Source: Physella acuta
Lineage: Eukaryota > Mollusca > Gastropoda > Physidae
Reading direction: 5' to 3'
Assembly (NCBI RefSeq): GCF_028476545.1
Contig: NW_026732765.1
Location: 302,001-366,000, forward strand
Length of the DNA stretch: 64,000 nucleotides
Part shown: positions 54,301 through 64,000 of the stretch, in pieces
Layout: the number at the start of each line of letters is the position of its first letter
Numbering within the stretch: position 1 is the stretch's first letter
The notes under the pieces: generated by a model
Told to the model about the DNA's origin: nothing
The model's database searches: none
The model's input: only the letters and a program-made list of their open reading frames with translations
Made by a program: the position numbers and the translations under genes

Positions 54301-56224
54301 GTTTTTAAACATTAATCAACACAGTTGGCTGTTCAATTGAAGTAGAAAATGTTTTTACTTGGCCAAACTATTAAATCTGGCCAAATATAACATGTGATTC
54401 CTATCACACTATCAGTATCCAGTTTCCCTGTTTTACAATCCACTGATGTGCACAATACCTCTGGCAACTAAATTTGAATCAATTACACTAGGGGTCAGCT
54501 AGTGGGGGTGCTCCTTCCTGATTGCTGCCACCTTAATATTTTCAGCTGTATTTTTGTCTGTATTTTAAGTAGGTCTGTATATTTGTATTAGAGTAAAATA
54601 AATGTTTTCGTATGATGCTTTTTAGTTTTATTGGTATTTTTTTTTTTTAATTTAATACTTTTTAAAAAATTATTTAACAAGCCAGATAAAGCGGAACAAC
54701 TGAAAAAGTCTACCCGGAAATTAAAACAGAGACGATCTAAATTTTTTGGAAATATCTTGTAGGTTAAGTTTTGCAGATTTAATTCATTAAGAATCAATTA
54801 ATTCAATCATCAAGATAAAACTTAATACAATCATTAAAAGTTAAGTTACCCTTTTGGACTTGACAATCAATTGAGCATATGGAGTAGAGTTCAGGGATGT
54901 CCCAGAGACCAAAGTCTCTGATTTAAATAAACTAGTCTATTGTCTATTGATTAAGTAAAACAAAATTAAAATCCATAATTTGTTGATATTTTAGTTTTTT
55001 TCTTTATATTTATTCATGCATTTCTTGTCAATTTATAAATACTTATGCTTTTAAAAGAAAACTAGGCAATTAAGTTTTCTGAAGTATTTTTAAAAAGCTG
55101 TCAAAGCAAACCAAAGGATTTATCCTATTGTATAAAAAAGTTTGCAATAGAACATTATTCTTTTTTTAAAAAACTATGATTAAAATCTTATTTAATATCA
55201 TTTTAGATTTTGCACTGAATTGTGTACAGTTGGAATTTTACAGCCAAATTTTATTTACAAATGTCTTCGATACCTCCTGGCAACATGTAATGAAGACTCA
55301 TTCTCAGTACTTTGTCAGATTTTGGAAAATGTTGGATCCCAATTAGACACTAAAGGAATGAAAGTAAGTGAAAAGTTATTCAGAATGAGAATAATTTTGT
55401 AAGACTGTAATAAAACAGACATAATATCTAAACATTTTTATTCATATTGATTTTGACTTTCTCCTTTTATCTTTTTTAAGTTAATATGATAATCATTCAC
55501 TTCCACAATGCTCTTTTTATTAATCTCATTTTAACTTAATGTGTGTCCATAAATTGGAGTATAAATCAATAATCAATGTGGTACTTAGATGTTCAAATAT
55601 TTTCAGTTTTCTATTCCTTTGAAAATTAACTAAGATTTTTTTTTTCTTAAGGCATGTATCAAATCAAATGCATATTACATGCAGCTTAATCATATTTTAA
55701 TTCATATTACTTGATTTTCATCCTTTGATAAATATTGCTATAAATATTGGTTAAATATTGGTTTTTTTTTGTGTTAACAGACTGAAATGGACAACATTTG
55801 TGACAGCATTATCAAACTTGCTGACAGTCATCCAAAATCTAGAGCATCTTTTTTAGAAATCATTGACTTAAGACATGTGAGTTCAGATCTTTCTAATTTT
55901 CATTGGGATGGTGTGTTCATGCTGTAATTTTGGGAGAGAAAGATTGAGATATTAAAACTTTTTGATGTGTTATATTTTAAAACAGTGTTTTTATACTCAG
56001 AATTTGTGAGATAGATAATGTATACTGATTAAAATAATTAATCATAAGGTATTCAAGAGTCTTACAAGAGACTGTTTGCTGGATTGTTTGTTATATAAAA
56101 GCAGATTTGATTTTGACATAAATAAATTATATTATTAATACGCATTAAGTTAATAAATATATGGGGTATAAATACTAAATAAATGTCTGATGTCTTTCAG
56201 AATAACTGGGGGCTTTCTATTTAA
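44992..56224 (+). CDS. Gene D: eIF4G-like factor with eIF4E-binding motif and C-terminal MIF4G domain
   Basis: Nineteen exons: 44992-45096, 45419-45533, 45835-46091, 46995-47129, 47313-47441, 48199-48423, 48934-49074, 49969-50080, 50281-50369, 50513-50705, 51261-51364, 52895-52948, 53217-53360, 53660-53719, 53965-54111, 54682-54758, 55207-55363, 55781-55876, 56201-56224. Phases agree at all 18 junctions, total 2364 nt, 787 aa. Residues 1-76: family N-terminal module. 77-161: coiled coil. About 162-322: Pro/Asn/Gln-rich with NV-x-x-L/F-x-P-x-N repeats. 323-410: acidic/serine-rich. 505-511: YSREFLL, an eIF4E-binding motif, then IPEGLQELE. 554 to the end: MIF4G (KIIYEK...YAQLCLEM; RRSKFFGNILFCTEL; DLRH|NNWGLSI), with the eIF4G-type core (RRKMLGNIRFIGEL; DLRxNNW). 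The protein stops right after MIF4G, so MA3, W2 and the long C-terminus of animal eIF4G are absent. Expected role: cap-dependent initiation scaffold binding eIF4E and eIF4A. The most complete family member; short poly(A) signal context at 56460. Confidence 0.93.
45248..45311. repeat. (TA)n array
   Basis: In gene D intron 1. Confidence 0.97.
46390..46665. repeat. ~25-bp minisatellite in gene D intron 3
   Basis: About eleven near-identical units of CATGAACATCTACACACTAA plus CACAA. Units are almost invariant, so the expansion is recent. Confidence 0.95.
47706..48075. mobile_element. GTGACGTCA-type MITE relative in gene D intron 5
   Basis: GGGGTAGTCTATAAATTAGG at the left and AATCATCCAAAAATTATAGG at the right, with G-rich GTGTGACATAATTTT inside, resemble the element at 28556-28841. 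Confidence 0.5.
48458..48730 (+). mobile_element. tRNA-headed SINE
   Basis: The head has an A box TGGCCTAAGTGG (48467-48478) and a B box GTTCGAATCC (48512-48521) with a CTGCTAA anticodon-loop-like segment, so it derives from a tRNA (perhaps Ser). The body reads CCCTGAGTCCACC, CTGATGGGTACCTAA, GAAAGTAAAAGGGG and ends in TTTACTTTC. It lies in gene D intron 6. Similar bodies occur at 26370, 49360 (-), 51535 and 56765 (-). Confidence 0.85.
49360..49560 (-). mobile_element. SINE copy, minus strand, in gene D intron 7
   Basis: CCCACCAGAGTTGGGTGGAC, TTACTTTCCCTAATGTAAGT and ATGGGGTAGATGAAATAGAG are the reverse complement of the SINE body; head-side sequence near 49530-49560 is diverged. Confidence 0.7.
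50708..50880. repeat. ~30-bp tandem repeat just after D exon 10
   Basis: About six units of AAAACTACTTCTTCATAGTC plus AAATTATTTT begin within three bases of the GTTTTT donor at 50706, so the donor's downstream context lies inside the repeat. Confidence 0.9.
51040..51170. mobile_element. GTGACGTCA-type MITE fragment in gene D intron 10
   Basis: CACACATCACAACATCAAGC, then GGTGTGATGTAGGTGATGGA and TGACCC resemble an end of the 28556-28841 family. Confidence 0.4.
51535..51735 (+). mobile_element. SINE copy lacking most of its head, in gene D intron 11
   Basis: CACTGAGTCCACCCAACTCT, GATGGGTACCTAACTGACAT and AAGAAACATGAACTCTACTT match the SINE at 48458. Confidence 0.75.
52052..52743 (+). mobile_element. 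ACTTTCTCG-family element, full-length copy 2
   Basis: Collinear with 43553-44243 over its whole length with few visible differences, including the (CA)n and the ACGAGAAAGT right end. It lies in gene D intron 11. Confidence 0.8.
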
Positions 56225-56459
56225 AAGTATGGTCCAGTGGCTAAAGAAGTGATTTAACTCAAGTGAAACTGCTGATGAAAATCTCAGATTCCTGATTTAT
56301 AATTTGTTTTATAATTTCATATGCCTTTTTACAAAACCTTTTTCCAAATTTGTATTTGATTTGTGATCAACATATTTATAATTTTTTACAAGTACTTTGT
56401 TTATAATTTTATAATCATTTGTAAATTAGAAAGATAATGAGTTTACTATTTGTTTTATA

Positions 56460-56465
56460 AATAAA
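56460..56465 (+). terminator. Candidate poly(A) signal of gene D
   Basis: First AATAAA after the D stop, about 236 nt downstream; another follows near 56710. Confidence 0.5.
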
Positions 56466-56764
56466 GTTGACACAAGATTTCACTGTACTTTGACTGATAA
56501 AAAAACACATTATTAAAGTCTTTCAACACTGTTTTTGCTTTGTGTGATTAACATTACAATTTTTCACAGATACTTTGTTAATAAATTTATAATAATTTAT
56601 TAATAATCAATACAACCTAGTTCTTTGTCCAGCACTGCTTGTATTGGCTAGATGTTTTTTAATACAAATTGTGATGTTCTTTGCACCCTTTTTAGACTTG
56701 TTAAGATAAAATAAAGTTAACCTATTTCATGACTCCTGTATATAAAAGGATTATTCTGTCATCG

Positions 56765-56880
56765 TTATGAGTAGTCAGGTACCCACCAGAGCTGGGTTAG
56801 CTCAGAGAGGTCCTTTAGTCTTGAGCTTAACAACCAAACTACTATGTGCTTTACCACGCCAAAACACCTTGTGATGTAAT
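56765..56880 (-). mobile_element. SINE fragment, minus strand
   Basis: CAGGTACCCACCAGAGCTGG and TTTACCACGCC fit the reverse complement of the SINE body and head. Confidence 0.55.
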
Positions 56881-56889
56881 CTGTTAAAT

Positions 56890-57848
56890 GAAAGCTAATG
56901 CTGCATAACACTTTGAACTTTAGTGTAGTGGATGGTGACACTGATGTGTAATATATAGCAACACTTGTTCTATTGTACCTTAAGTGGCAGTACAGTCTTG
57001 TAGGTATTACTCAATGATTTAAAATGGTGAAAGTTAGCTTAATCTGTTTTGTTTGGATTTATTGTCTGGCAATGACATTTGTATTGTTGGTTGTTTTAAA
57101 CAGTTTTTTTTTTTGGTGATTATTTCTTTGTATGGGCCTAACTAATAATGTTTAAACCAAGTTGTTTCATTTCAGTAAATGCAAACTTTCTAATTATAAT
57201 TTCTCGTTTTTTTGCTTTATATTTGCCTCAGTAATATTTATAGCTATGTTTTATGAAAGATTATATGACACAAGTATTTCCTTCATAAAAACAAGACAAA
57301 ATATAAATTAAGCAGCATTTTAATTTTAAAAACTGTATTTTAACAATGAACAACAATTATAAAAATATTTACAACAAAAAAATTAAGAAATACAATTGAG
57401 TAGCTTTAAACTACATGAAACATATTTTTCTGTTTAAAATTTCAAACACAAAAAACCTTTTTTCCAAAAACTCCATAGTATTCTCTAGTAATCGAAAGCA
57501 AAAGAACTAGAAGATATGAAGTTAGGAAATGTGCAACACTAGCTGTATTGTATACCCTTATTACTTCACTTTACACAGAACTTATCCAAATGGAATAAAT
57601 AAATGAAAATTGAAATAGCTTGCTTAACTATTAAACCACATTTTTTGGCAATTATTTTCAAAGAAAAGGGGACATTATCCATGTCAGGTACATCATGTGT
57701 ATTCAGTAGTTTCTGGCTAATGTGACTAGTGATCACATTGGTCAACTGATTCAAACACATCAAATTTATGCATACTGAATCATAACTTCCAAATATTAGC
57801 CTATTATTTAATTTAAATAATAAGTGATCATAATAGAGTTGGATAACA

Positions 57849-57926
<78 letters not shown>

Positions 57927-58090
57927 ATTTACTTAAGAACTTGATCATATGTACATTAATTTATATGTACAAATATTAGCACCATAAAATTTACATTGTT
58001 ATTTTCCTAAACTTACGACATTTTGTCAAAATCTAAATTCAAATTGTACACAGTCTCACTACTTTTTATAATTTCTAAAGGCAACTCCTT
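56890..58090. other. Intergenic region between gene D and the small membrane protein gene
   Basis: AT-rich, with one (TA)n array. Part must be 3' UTR of both converging genes. No further exon recognised. Confidence 0.4.
57851..57921. repeat. (TA)n array
   Basis: About 170 bp past the stop codon of the membrane protein gene. Confidence 0.97.
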
Positions 58091-58928
58091 TTACTCTGAC
58101 TTTTTATAAGAACTTGAATCAATATCAACTGCAGCAAGCATCCAGTCCCTGGCCCATACAAGCGGCTGGGCTAGATAGTGGAAGGCACTGGCGATGTATG
58201 GAGACACAAAGAGCAGCACTAAAAACTGTAGCCGAAGAACCTGATAGAAAATTCCTTCTGCGCTAATGTCTTTTTTGGGGACTTTCCTGACCTGCTCAAA
58301 TACTGGCTCCAGTGGCTCGATGGCTCTTGTGAAAAGTTTCTTGATGTAAGAATATACAATCAGCATTCCCAATACATAGTACCTGATTGGATTAAAAAAT
58401 ACAATTAGTTTGAAATTAGAAATACAATGACTTTTTTTAGCTTTTATAAAATGTGTATGGTGGGGTCTTCAATAAACAATGTCACATTTTGGGGGAGGGG
58501 GGTTGGATTTTTGTTAAATTGCGTGAAGGGGTGGAGTTAAGGGTGAATTTTTAAAACTGATTTTTAGATATGTTATTTTGTGTTAAAAGGATTATAAATA
58601 AAACGGCAACAATAATGGTTAAATGTATCTAATAATTATTGTTTATCTTATCCGTATTAGTTATTTGCGCTAAGCAATGCTTTCGACAAAACCGAACAAG
58701 CTATCAAAATTACTTAACAGTGATATACCCAATTATTAAAAATTTGTGACATTAATATCTTTCTGATTAAAATCAAATAATAAACCAAATAAAACCAAAA
58801 AACACAGCTTACCTAACAACTAAGAGGGCAGATTTCTTCACGATATGAACGACAGACTCCAATAGTGTAGGTTTGGGTGGAGGATATGCCGTTGCTGCAA
58901 ACAATGGCAATGACATATTCATAATGTG

Positions 58929-59014
<86 letters not shown>

Positions 59015-59401
59015 CATATATAAACCTAGACATACACACAAACATTTTAACCGAAAGTTTTAATCACTTTTTACAATGTATTTTTCTTTTGTTAGAGTAT
59101 TGCATATTCCTTAAAGTTTTTAAGTTTTTTAATAGCGGCATTTAATTATATTTTTTTTGTTAAGACCTGATTTTCAAACAATTTTATGTACTAGTTTATG
59201 TACCAACAAGTAGACCTACTCCTTTAAAAAAATTAACCTAACTAGATTTATATAGTTTCTGCATCTTCTGTAAATGTAGGCCTAACAATTTTTTTTCTAG
59301 AAAATAATAGACTATGAATTACGAATAATTATTTAAAAAAAGAAATGAACAAAATAAATACCGTCAACGACAACGTTGTTGTAGCCGCTACTGTTAGACA
59401 T
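58091..59401 (-). CDS. Small protein with two hydrophobic segments, family not recognised
   Basis: Minus-strand exons 59401-59362, 58894-58813 and 58382-58091 have matching phases (1, then 2) and encode 137 aa. The N-terminus MSNSSGYNNVVVDATAYPPP is polar. Two hydrophobic stretches follow: about residues 33-53 (SALLVVRYYVLGMLIVYSYI) and about 91-112 (LQFLVLLFVSPYIASAFHYL). Between them is a charged loop (EPLEPVFEQVRKVPKKDISA), and the end is polar (DSSSYKKSE). It looks like a small integral membrane protein with both termini on the same side. No signal peptide or known motif is seen. The sequence upstream of the start (59402-59790) is unusually CpG-rich for this window. It converges with gene D and shares no sequence with the eIF4G-like family. 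Confidence 0.85.
58932..59007. repeat. (TA)n array
   Basis: In intron 1 of the small membrane protein gene. Confidence 0.97.
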
Positions 59402-59790
59402 AGTTGATGTGTGTCCGTGAAAAATTCCCCCGTTTGTTCGCTGCTGTCTCTACTGACTGTATGATTACGGAGCCCGATCGGAACTTTTTATGCCGTCTCG
59501 TGCGTGATCGGAAGGTCCGTAACCTTAGCGTTATCGCAGCATTTCGCCCGATCTTTGACCGTGACCCCGCGAATAGCACGGAAACAGCCAAACAAAAACA
59601 TGTAGCGGGCGAGACGATATCACTCCAAAGTCCAAAGTTTGAAAGTAGATCTAAATTGCGCGAATGAGAAGTTCAATGTGCTTTCGGTGATTTGTTTTTT
59701 TTCTCCGAAACAATTCCGCTAGTAATGAGTCAGAGCGACACAAGCCTTCGTCTGGTTGTTGAATACTTCGATTCTGAAATATGTTGTTGT
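59402..59790 (-). promoter_or_regulatory. CpG-rich 5' region of the membrane protein gene
   Basis: Many CG dinucleotides (for example CCCGATCGGAACTTTT, CGTCTCGTGCGTGATCGG) in an otherwise CpG-poor window. This suits an unmethylated promoter or 5' UTR. Short open frames on both strands are not supported as genes. Confidence 0.45.
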
Positions 59791-59824
59791 TTGCCCTACG
59801 TATTGTAGGGGCGGACAACACTGA

Positions 59825-60219
59825 AGTATTTCTTACAGACTTTTTTCTCCGGATAGGGGGGGGGGGGGCACTTGATATTTTCAGGGTGGGGCGGACTAAA
59901 TTTTCCGGGGGGGGGGGGGGGGGGGCGGACACTGGTAAAAGCATATATTTTCTGTAATATATTTAGATTCGTGAAGTCAAGAGAACTCACTCTTCTTGTA
60001 TTAATTATATTTATAATGTTGTTATTGAGTGATGTCCCTTGTATTTATCTATCGTCACTTCCTGTTCCGGTTCCATCATGTTAGCTGAGGTCCAATAAAC
60101 GTTCTATATACAAACAGCATGGTTTCTGTCGTCAGTGTTTCCAATCTACCACATTTTCTACATTCATTCCATTTCGTTCGAGATGAGATGAGAAAAGATG
60201 CCTGCTGAAAGATACTCTG
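59825..60219 (+). mobile_element. G-run hAT-like MITE split by a solo LTR
   Basis: Left part AGTATTTCTTACAGAC with G tracts, right part ATTCCATTTCGTTCG to GCCTGCTGAAAGATACTCTG. The internal GCATATATTTTC|TACATTCATTCC is cut by the LTR at 59953-60153. Confidence 0.75.
59953..60153 (+). repeat. Solo LTR of a Gypsy relative
   Basis: Starts TGTAATATATTTAG, ends CTACCACA, and is flanked by TTTTC at 59948-59952 and 60154-60158. Its middle (CTCACTCTTCTTGTATTA, GAGTGATGTCCCTTGTATTT) matches the LTR at 36229-36411; the 3' third differs. It is older than that element. Confidence 0.85.
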
Positions 60220-60685
60220 TACACCGTGTGACACCATCTAAGGGTGACACCAAAACAAAAAAACAAAATCTACTTTCCAAAATGAAACAACTGCTGCCTT
60301 GTAGTTTGTTCTTGGTTGGACAAAGGCTATGGAAGCAAATCCAAAAAGAAAAGCAGGCTGAAATATGGACCAAAGGCATCAATGGCGCATTACCAGTTGA
60401 CACGTATCCTTAATTGTGATGGAGGCCCCTTTCTTTGTGACTGAGCCCCTTTCTTTCGGGCGATATAGAAAAAAATATATATTAATATTGAAAATATATA
60501 GCCTACTTAACGTTTCCTCCCCCCCCCCTTACGGCTGAGGGGGGACACCCTAAGTGACCGCCCAGTGTATTCCCGACCTAGTCACGCCACTGGTGCCATT
60601 ATGAGGTGACTAAAACTACTGCAGACCAAAGATGCGCCACAATCATGTTCATCAATATACTGTAGGTTCTTAAGGACAGTTTATT
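60220..60685. other. Unassigned stretch
   Basis: A 71-codon plus-strand frame (60198-60413) has no recognisable domain and begins inside the MITE end. No exon is called. Confidence 0.35.
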
Positions 60686-60858
60686 TCAGGCATCTCTTCC
60701 ACCCACCCCCTCGAACGAATGGAATTTATATAGAAAATATATTTTTTAACATTGTCCGCTCCCGCCCAGAAAATGTAGCTCCCCCCCCCCCCCCCCCCCA
60801 CCCAACATTTTCAAGTGCCCCCACCCGTGGGAGAAAAAAAAGTCTGAAAGAAACACAG
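60686..60858 (-). mobile_element. G/C-run hAT-like MITE, inverted copy
   Basis: CAGGCATCTCTTCCACCC, AATGGAATTTATATAGAAAA, a C tract, and AAAGTCTGAAAGAAACAC read as the reverse of the 43326-43497 copy. Confidence 0.7.
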
Positions 60859-61199
60859 CTTAATGATAGTCTTATTCATCTCCAAATTAGCTTTTAATTG
60901 ATCAAACAGCACTATTTAAGATCACCTTATTGTGGGGCTATAGATTGTATTTATATGCTACTCAGAAATATCCTTTATAACACAAAGATGCAGAAAGTCT
61001 ACTTCGCCGCTTTAAGTTATGCAAATAATAACTTAGCCAGTTCTCGATATTCATAATCCAAATCTGAATCATCACTTTGTAACGTTAACCTATCTATCAG
61101 CCAAATAGAAGGAGAACGTCCCCGGATTCTTTTTTCGGGGTCATATGCAAATGCCTTACGGCCTAAGTGGATGAACACTTAACACAACGACACACTAGG

Positions 61200-61858
61200 G
61201 CTCGAAATCAATGTCTAGGGAAGCTAGTGATACTATTGTAATTAATACTCATCCAATCTACATATAACCTTTAATCAGCGAACACAGAAGTGGCAAAACA
61301 CAAGGTTGAAACTAGATAAAATATTTAATGTATAAAATATAAAAAACCCAACTTACACGATGTAGGAAAAAACACTATCACAGATTTCTACACTGTCTAA
61401 TAATAGCCACAGGCCACACAACACTGCTATATCTTCAGGAATTACTTAGCGACAAGTAATATTAACTAGAAGACTAAATCAACTTAAGAAAGCAAGGCAC
61501 ACACAGGTCTTAAGTACTCTCACGTTCAAATGGTCAGAGTCTATAGCCGGACAATATGGACGGCTGCCTGATCAAGGTAAAACTGCCCCGTAGACTGCCA
61601 GGTCAAGAAAAACTGCCCCGTGTTGCGAGTGTGCAGTGCAATTAAAGACTTCTGTGGCAGGGGAGGTTATCCTCAACTCATGTCGCCATTGGTTGGGATA
61701 ATCATCTGATCAGAATCATTCAATCAGATTTTAATGGAAAATTTCTATGTCTCAAACACCTTAATAGTCAATGGAAAAACCCCAGGTGTTACACCATCAT
61801 TCCATATAAGGAATTATACAATGTCAAAATAAAAATGACTCGACCTAAGTAGGTCACA
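61200..61858 (-). repeat. Probable 3' LTR of the second Gypsy element
   Basis: On the minus strand a polypurine tract AAAAAGGGAGGGGA is followed at 61858 by TGTGACCTACTTAGG, a typical LTR start. The far end is not resolved and is placed roughly at 61150-61230. Confidence 0.55.
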
Positions 61859-64000
61859 TCCCCTCCCTTTTTGGAAGTGACAGATAGGTTCCACAAAAAC
61901 ATACATAGGGAACCAATCTGGCAATGAAATAACAAAAATGTTTTACAAATGTAGGCAATCAAAATCATAATACCAGATGAAAATATCCCTGAACATAAAA
62001 GGGAAGTAACTCCAACTTTTACAATTGGTGAAAGGGGAGTAACCCTTCAAAAGGTAATTATACATCAAAATCCCTCAAAAAAGGGTATTACAATATTTCC
62101 ATGAGGATATTAAAAGTGGTAAACCCGCCAGGGTAAGACCTTTATTTCAATGACTAGCTACAATATCAATTGAGTCATATGAGACATTTTATTATAAAAG
62201 ATTACATATAATCAGAAACCACCTTTAATTAAGGTTCACCTGAAAATAAACAAAATATTCAACAGGATTGGATTTTTGAAAAAAATTCAAAACTCACATC
62301 ACTCATTTTCATATGAGTGACACTCAAACAAAACCTGTTTATGGTCCTAATGAACCACAAAGCATGTCACATGATCAATGTGTACAACAAGATTTTACAT
62401 CCTTGACAAACAATCAGCCACAACATTATCACTACCCTTAATGTGTGAAATTTCCAGATTAAAATTTTGGAAATATAAGCACCATCTCAATATTCTTTGA
62501 TTTGTCTGTCCTAACTTAGAGGTAAATTTCAGGGGATCATGGTCAGAAAACACTCTGACTGGATTGGTTGAAGAAGAGACATAGACTTCAAAATGTTGTA
62601 ATGACAAAACCAAAGCTAAAGCTTCTTTTTCAATAGTAGAATAATTCTTTTGGTTCTCATTTAACTTCCTGGAAAAAAAGGCAATGGGATGGTCAATTCC
62701 CATGTTGTCTTCTTGAAATAGGACTGAGCCAATGGCTAAGTTGCTAGCATCAATGGCAAGTTTAAAGGGTTTGCTAAAATTTGGTGCGGCCATAACAGGA
62801 GCATTTGATAAAAATGACTTAATGGTTAAAAAAGCTTCTTGACATTTATTTGACCATTCAAACTCAACACCCTTTTTCAATAATGCAGTAAGAGGTTCAG
62901 CAATAGCTGAAAAGTTTTGACAGAACCGCCTATAGTAACCAGCCATCCCAAGGAACTTTTTGATCTCTTTACAATTTTTGGGAGGTGGTAACCTTACAAT
63001 AGCATCTACTTTAGCTTCAATGGGCCGAACTTGGTTCGTTCCCACTTGATAACCCAAATAGGTAATTGAAGCTTTACAGAAATCGCATAAAAGTGATTTC
63101 TGTAAAGGTTTACAGTAGAATTAACTTCAGACAATTTATGGCTTTCCTCTGTGGACAAATGCATAAGGTGGTCATTTAGATTATCTAAAAAGGAAGAATT
63201 TACCAATTTCGGGGGTTTCAATTTATCATGTATCACATCATCAGAAACATTTGAACATACAGGTAAAGTAATTTTAGCTGTGGATTGAAAATTGTTACAA
63301 TTATCATAATACTTTTTCAGTGAGTTGACATGATACACTGTCTGTTTCTTTCTTCTGTCGGGCGTATTGACAACATAGTTCAAATCACTTAATTTTAAAT
63401 GCACAGTAAAGGGTCCACAATATCTCAAGGATAACGCATTGTTCAGATTAGGTACTAGCACAAGAACTTTGTCGCCTGGATTGAATGTTCGTTTACAAGA
63501 ACTCTTATCATACAGTTCTTTCATTCTAACTTGGGCCTTTCTTAAGTTCTTGTGAGCCATTTCGCACACGGCTTTCAGTCGAACGTGAAAATCGTCGAAG
63601 TTTTCCACTGGATGATCACTGGTACCTGTCCAACGTTCGTGTATCAGCTTCAGGGGGCCACGGACAGAATGTCCAAACACAAGTTGAAAAGGCGAGTAGC
63701 CTAAAGAGCCCTGGACACAGTCCCTCGCGGCGAAAATAATCCAAGGAACAGACTCATCCCATTGGGTGTTACTATTAGCGAACGTTCTTAGCATGGTTTT
63801 GAGGGTTTGGTGGAACCTCTCAAGTACGCCTTGAGACTGAGGGTGGTAGGCTGAGCTGGTGATGTGGGTAACGCCTAGCTTGGCTAGCGCTTCCTGAAAA
63901 TGGTGACTGGTGAAGTTGCTGCCTTGATCTGTTTGCACGATTCTAGGTAATCCAAAGGTAGTGAAGAACCGGGTCATGGCTCTGACTACAGTCTTTGCCT
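61200..64000 (-). mobile_element. Second Ty3/Gypsy element, rearranged, cut by the window edge
   Basis: Minus-strand parts are an integrase (63977 to about 63150: TDQGSNFTSHHFQEALAKLG, YHPQSQGVLERFHQTLK, then a chromodomain-free C-terminus) and the end of reverse transcriptase plus RNase H (63057-62395: IDASNLAIGSVLFQEDN, KEALALVLSLQHF). Reading 5' to 3', integrase comes before RT/RNase H, the reverse of the usual Gypsy order, so this copy is rearranged and not whole. The element continues past 64000. Confidence 0.85.

Noticed and set aside
57566-57763. 65-codon minus frame downstream of the membrane protein gene
   Set aside because: No splice acceptor or homology; more likely 3' UTR or intergenic.
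60198-60413. 71-codon basic frame
   Set aside because: Begins inside a MITE terminus; no domain and no splice partner.

Overview
This is animal nuclear DNA: AT-rich, with short exons in GT-AG (and some GC-AG) introns, eleven long (TA)n arrays, tRNA-headed SINEs, RTE-like LINEs, Gypsy elements and many MITEs. The repeat style suggests a lophotrochozoan, probably a mollusc. That placement is an inference.

The main content is a cluster of four related multi-exon genes built from parts of translation initiation factor eIF4G. They are called A, B, C and D here. They lie as two head-to-head pairs: A(-) at 26984 down to 20725 (possibly on to 1291), B(+) at 27832-33579, C(-) at 41792 down to 34918, and D(+) at 44992-56224. 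All four start with a 105-nt first exon (35 codons) and a second exon ending in phase 1. Together these encode a shared helical N-terminal module of about 76 residues, followed by a coiled coil. Beyond that, each gene keeps a different subset of eIF4G parts. D (19 exons, 787 aa) has an eIF4E-binding motif and a MIF4G domain and then stops. A has the eIF4E-binding motif, the linker and the post-MIF4G segment, but MIF4G is missing exactly between exon borders. B has the eIF4E-binding motif near its C-terminus and nothing after it. C (311 aa) has no eIF4E site and no MIF4G, and its coiled coil runs directly into the post-MIF4G segment. No MA3 or W2 domain is seen. Splice phases are consistent through B, C and D and through the core of A, so these look like working genes.

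Left part (1-27 kb): a G-rich hAT-like MITE; exons 8225-1291, which resemble an eIF4G N-terminal region and may be the 3' end of A; two 5'-truncated RTE-like LINEs; a 6.5-kb satellite array of about 342-bp units with a 1710-bp higher-order repeat (11.0-17.6 kb); then the A core. Middle (27-45 kb): gene B with a palindromic MITE and minisatellites in its introns, gene C with a young Gypsy element in intron 2, and a MITE-rich C/D intergenic region. Right (45-64 kb): gene D, a small two-membrane-segment protein gene (59401-58091, -), a solo LTR nested in a MITE, and a rearranged Gypsy element running off the right edge.

Working hypothesis: the four genes form a family of modular, partly split eIF4G-like scaffolds. 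They could compete for eIF4E, or associate through their shared N-terminal modules and coiled coils. Exon structures are read by eye from splice sites and phase; no alignment or search was run.
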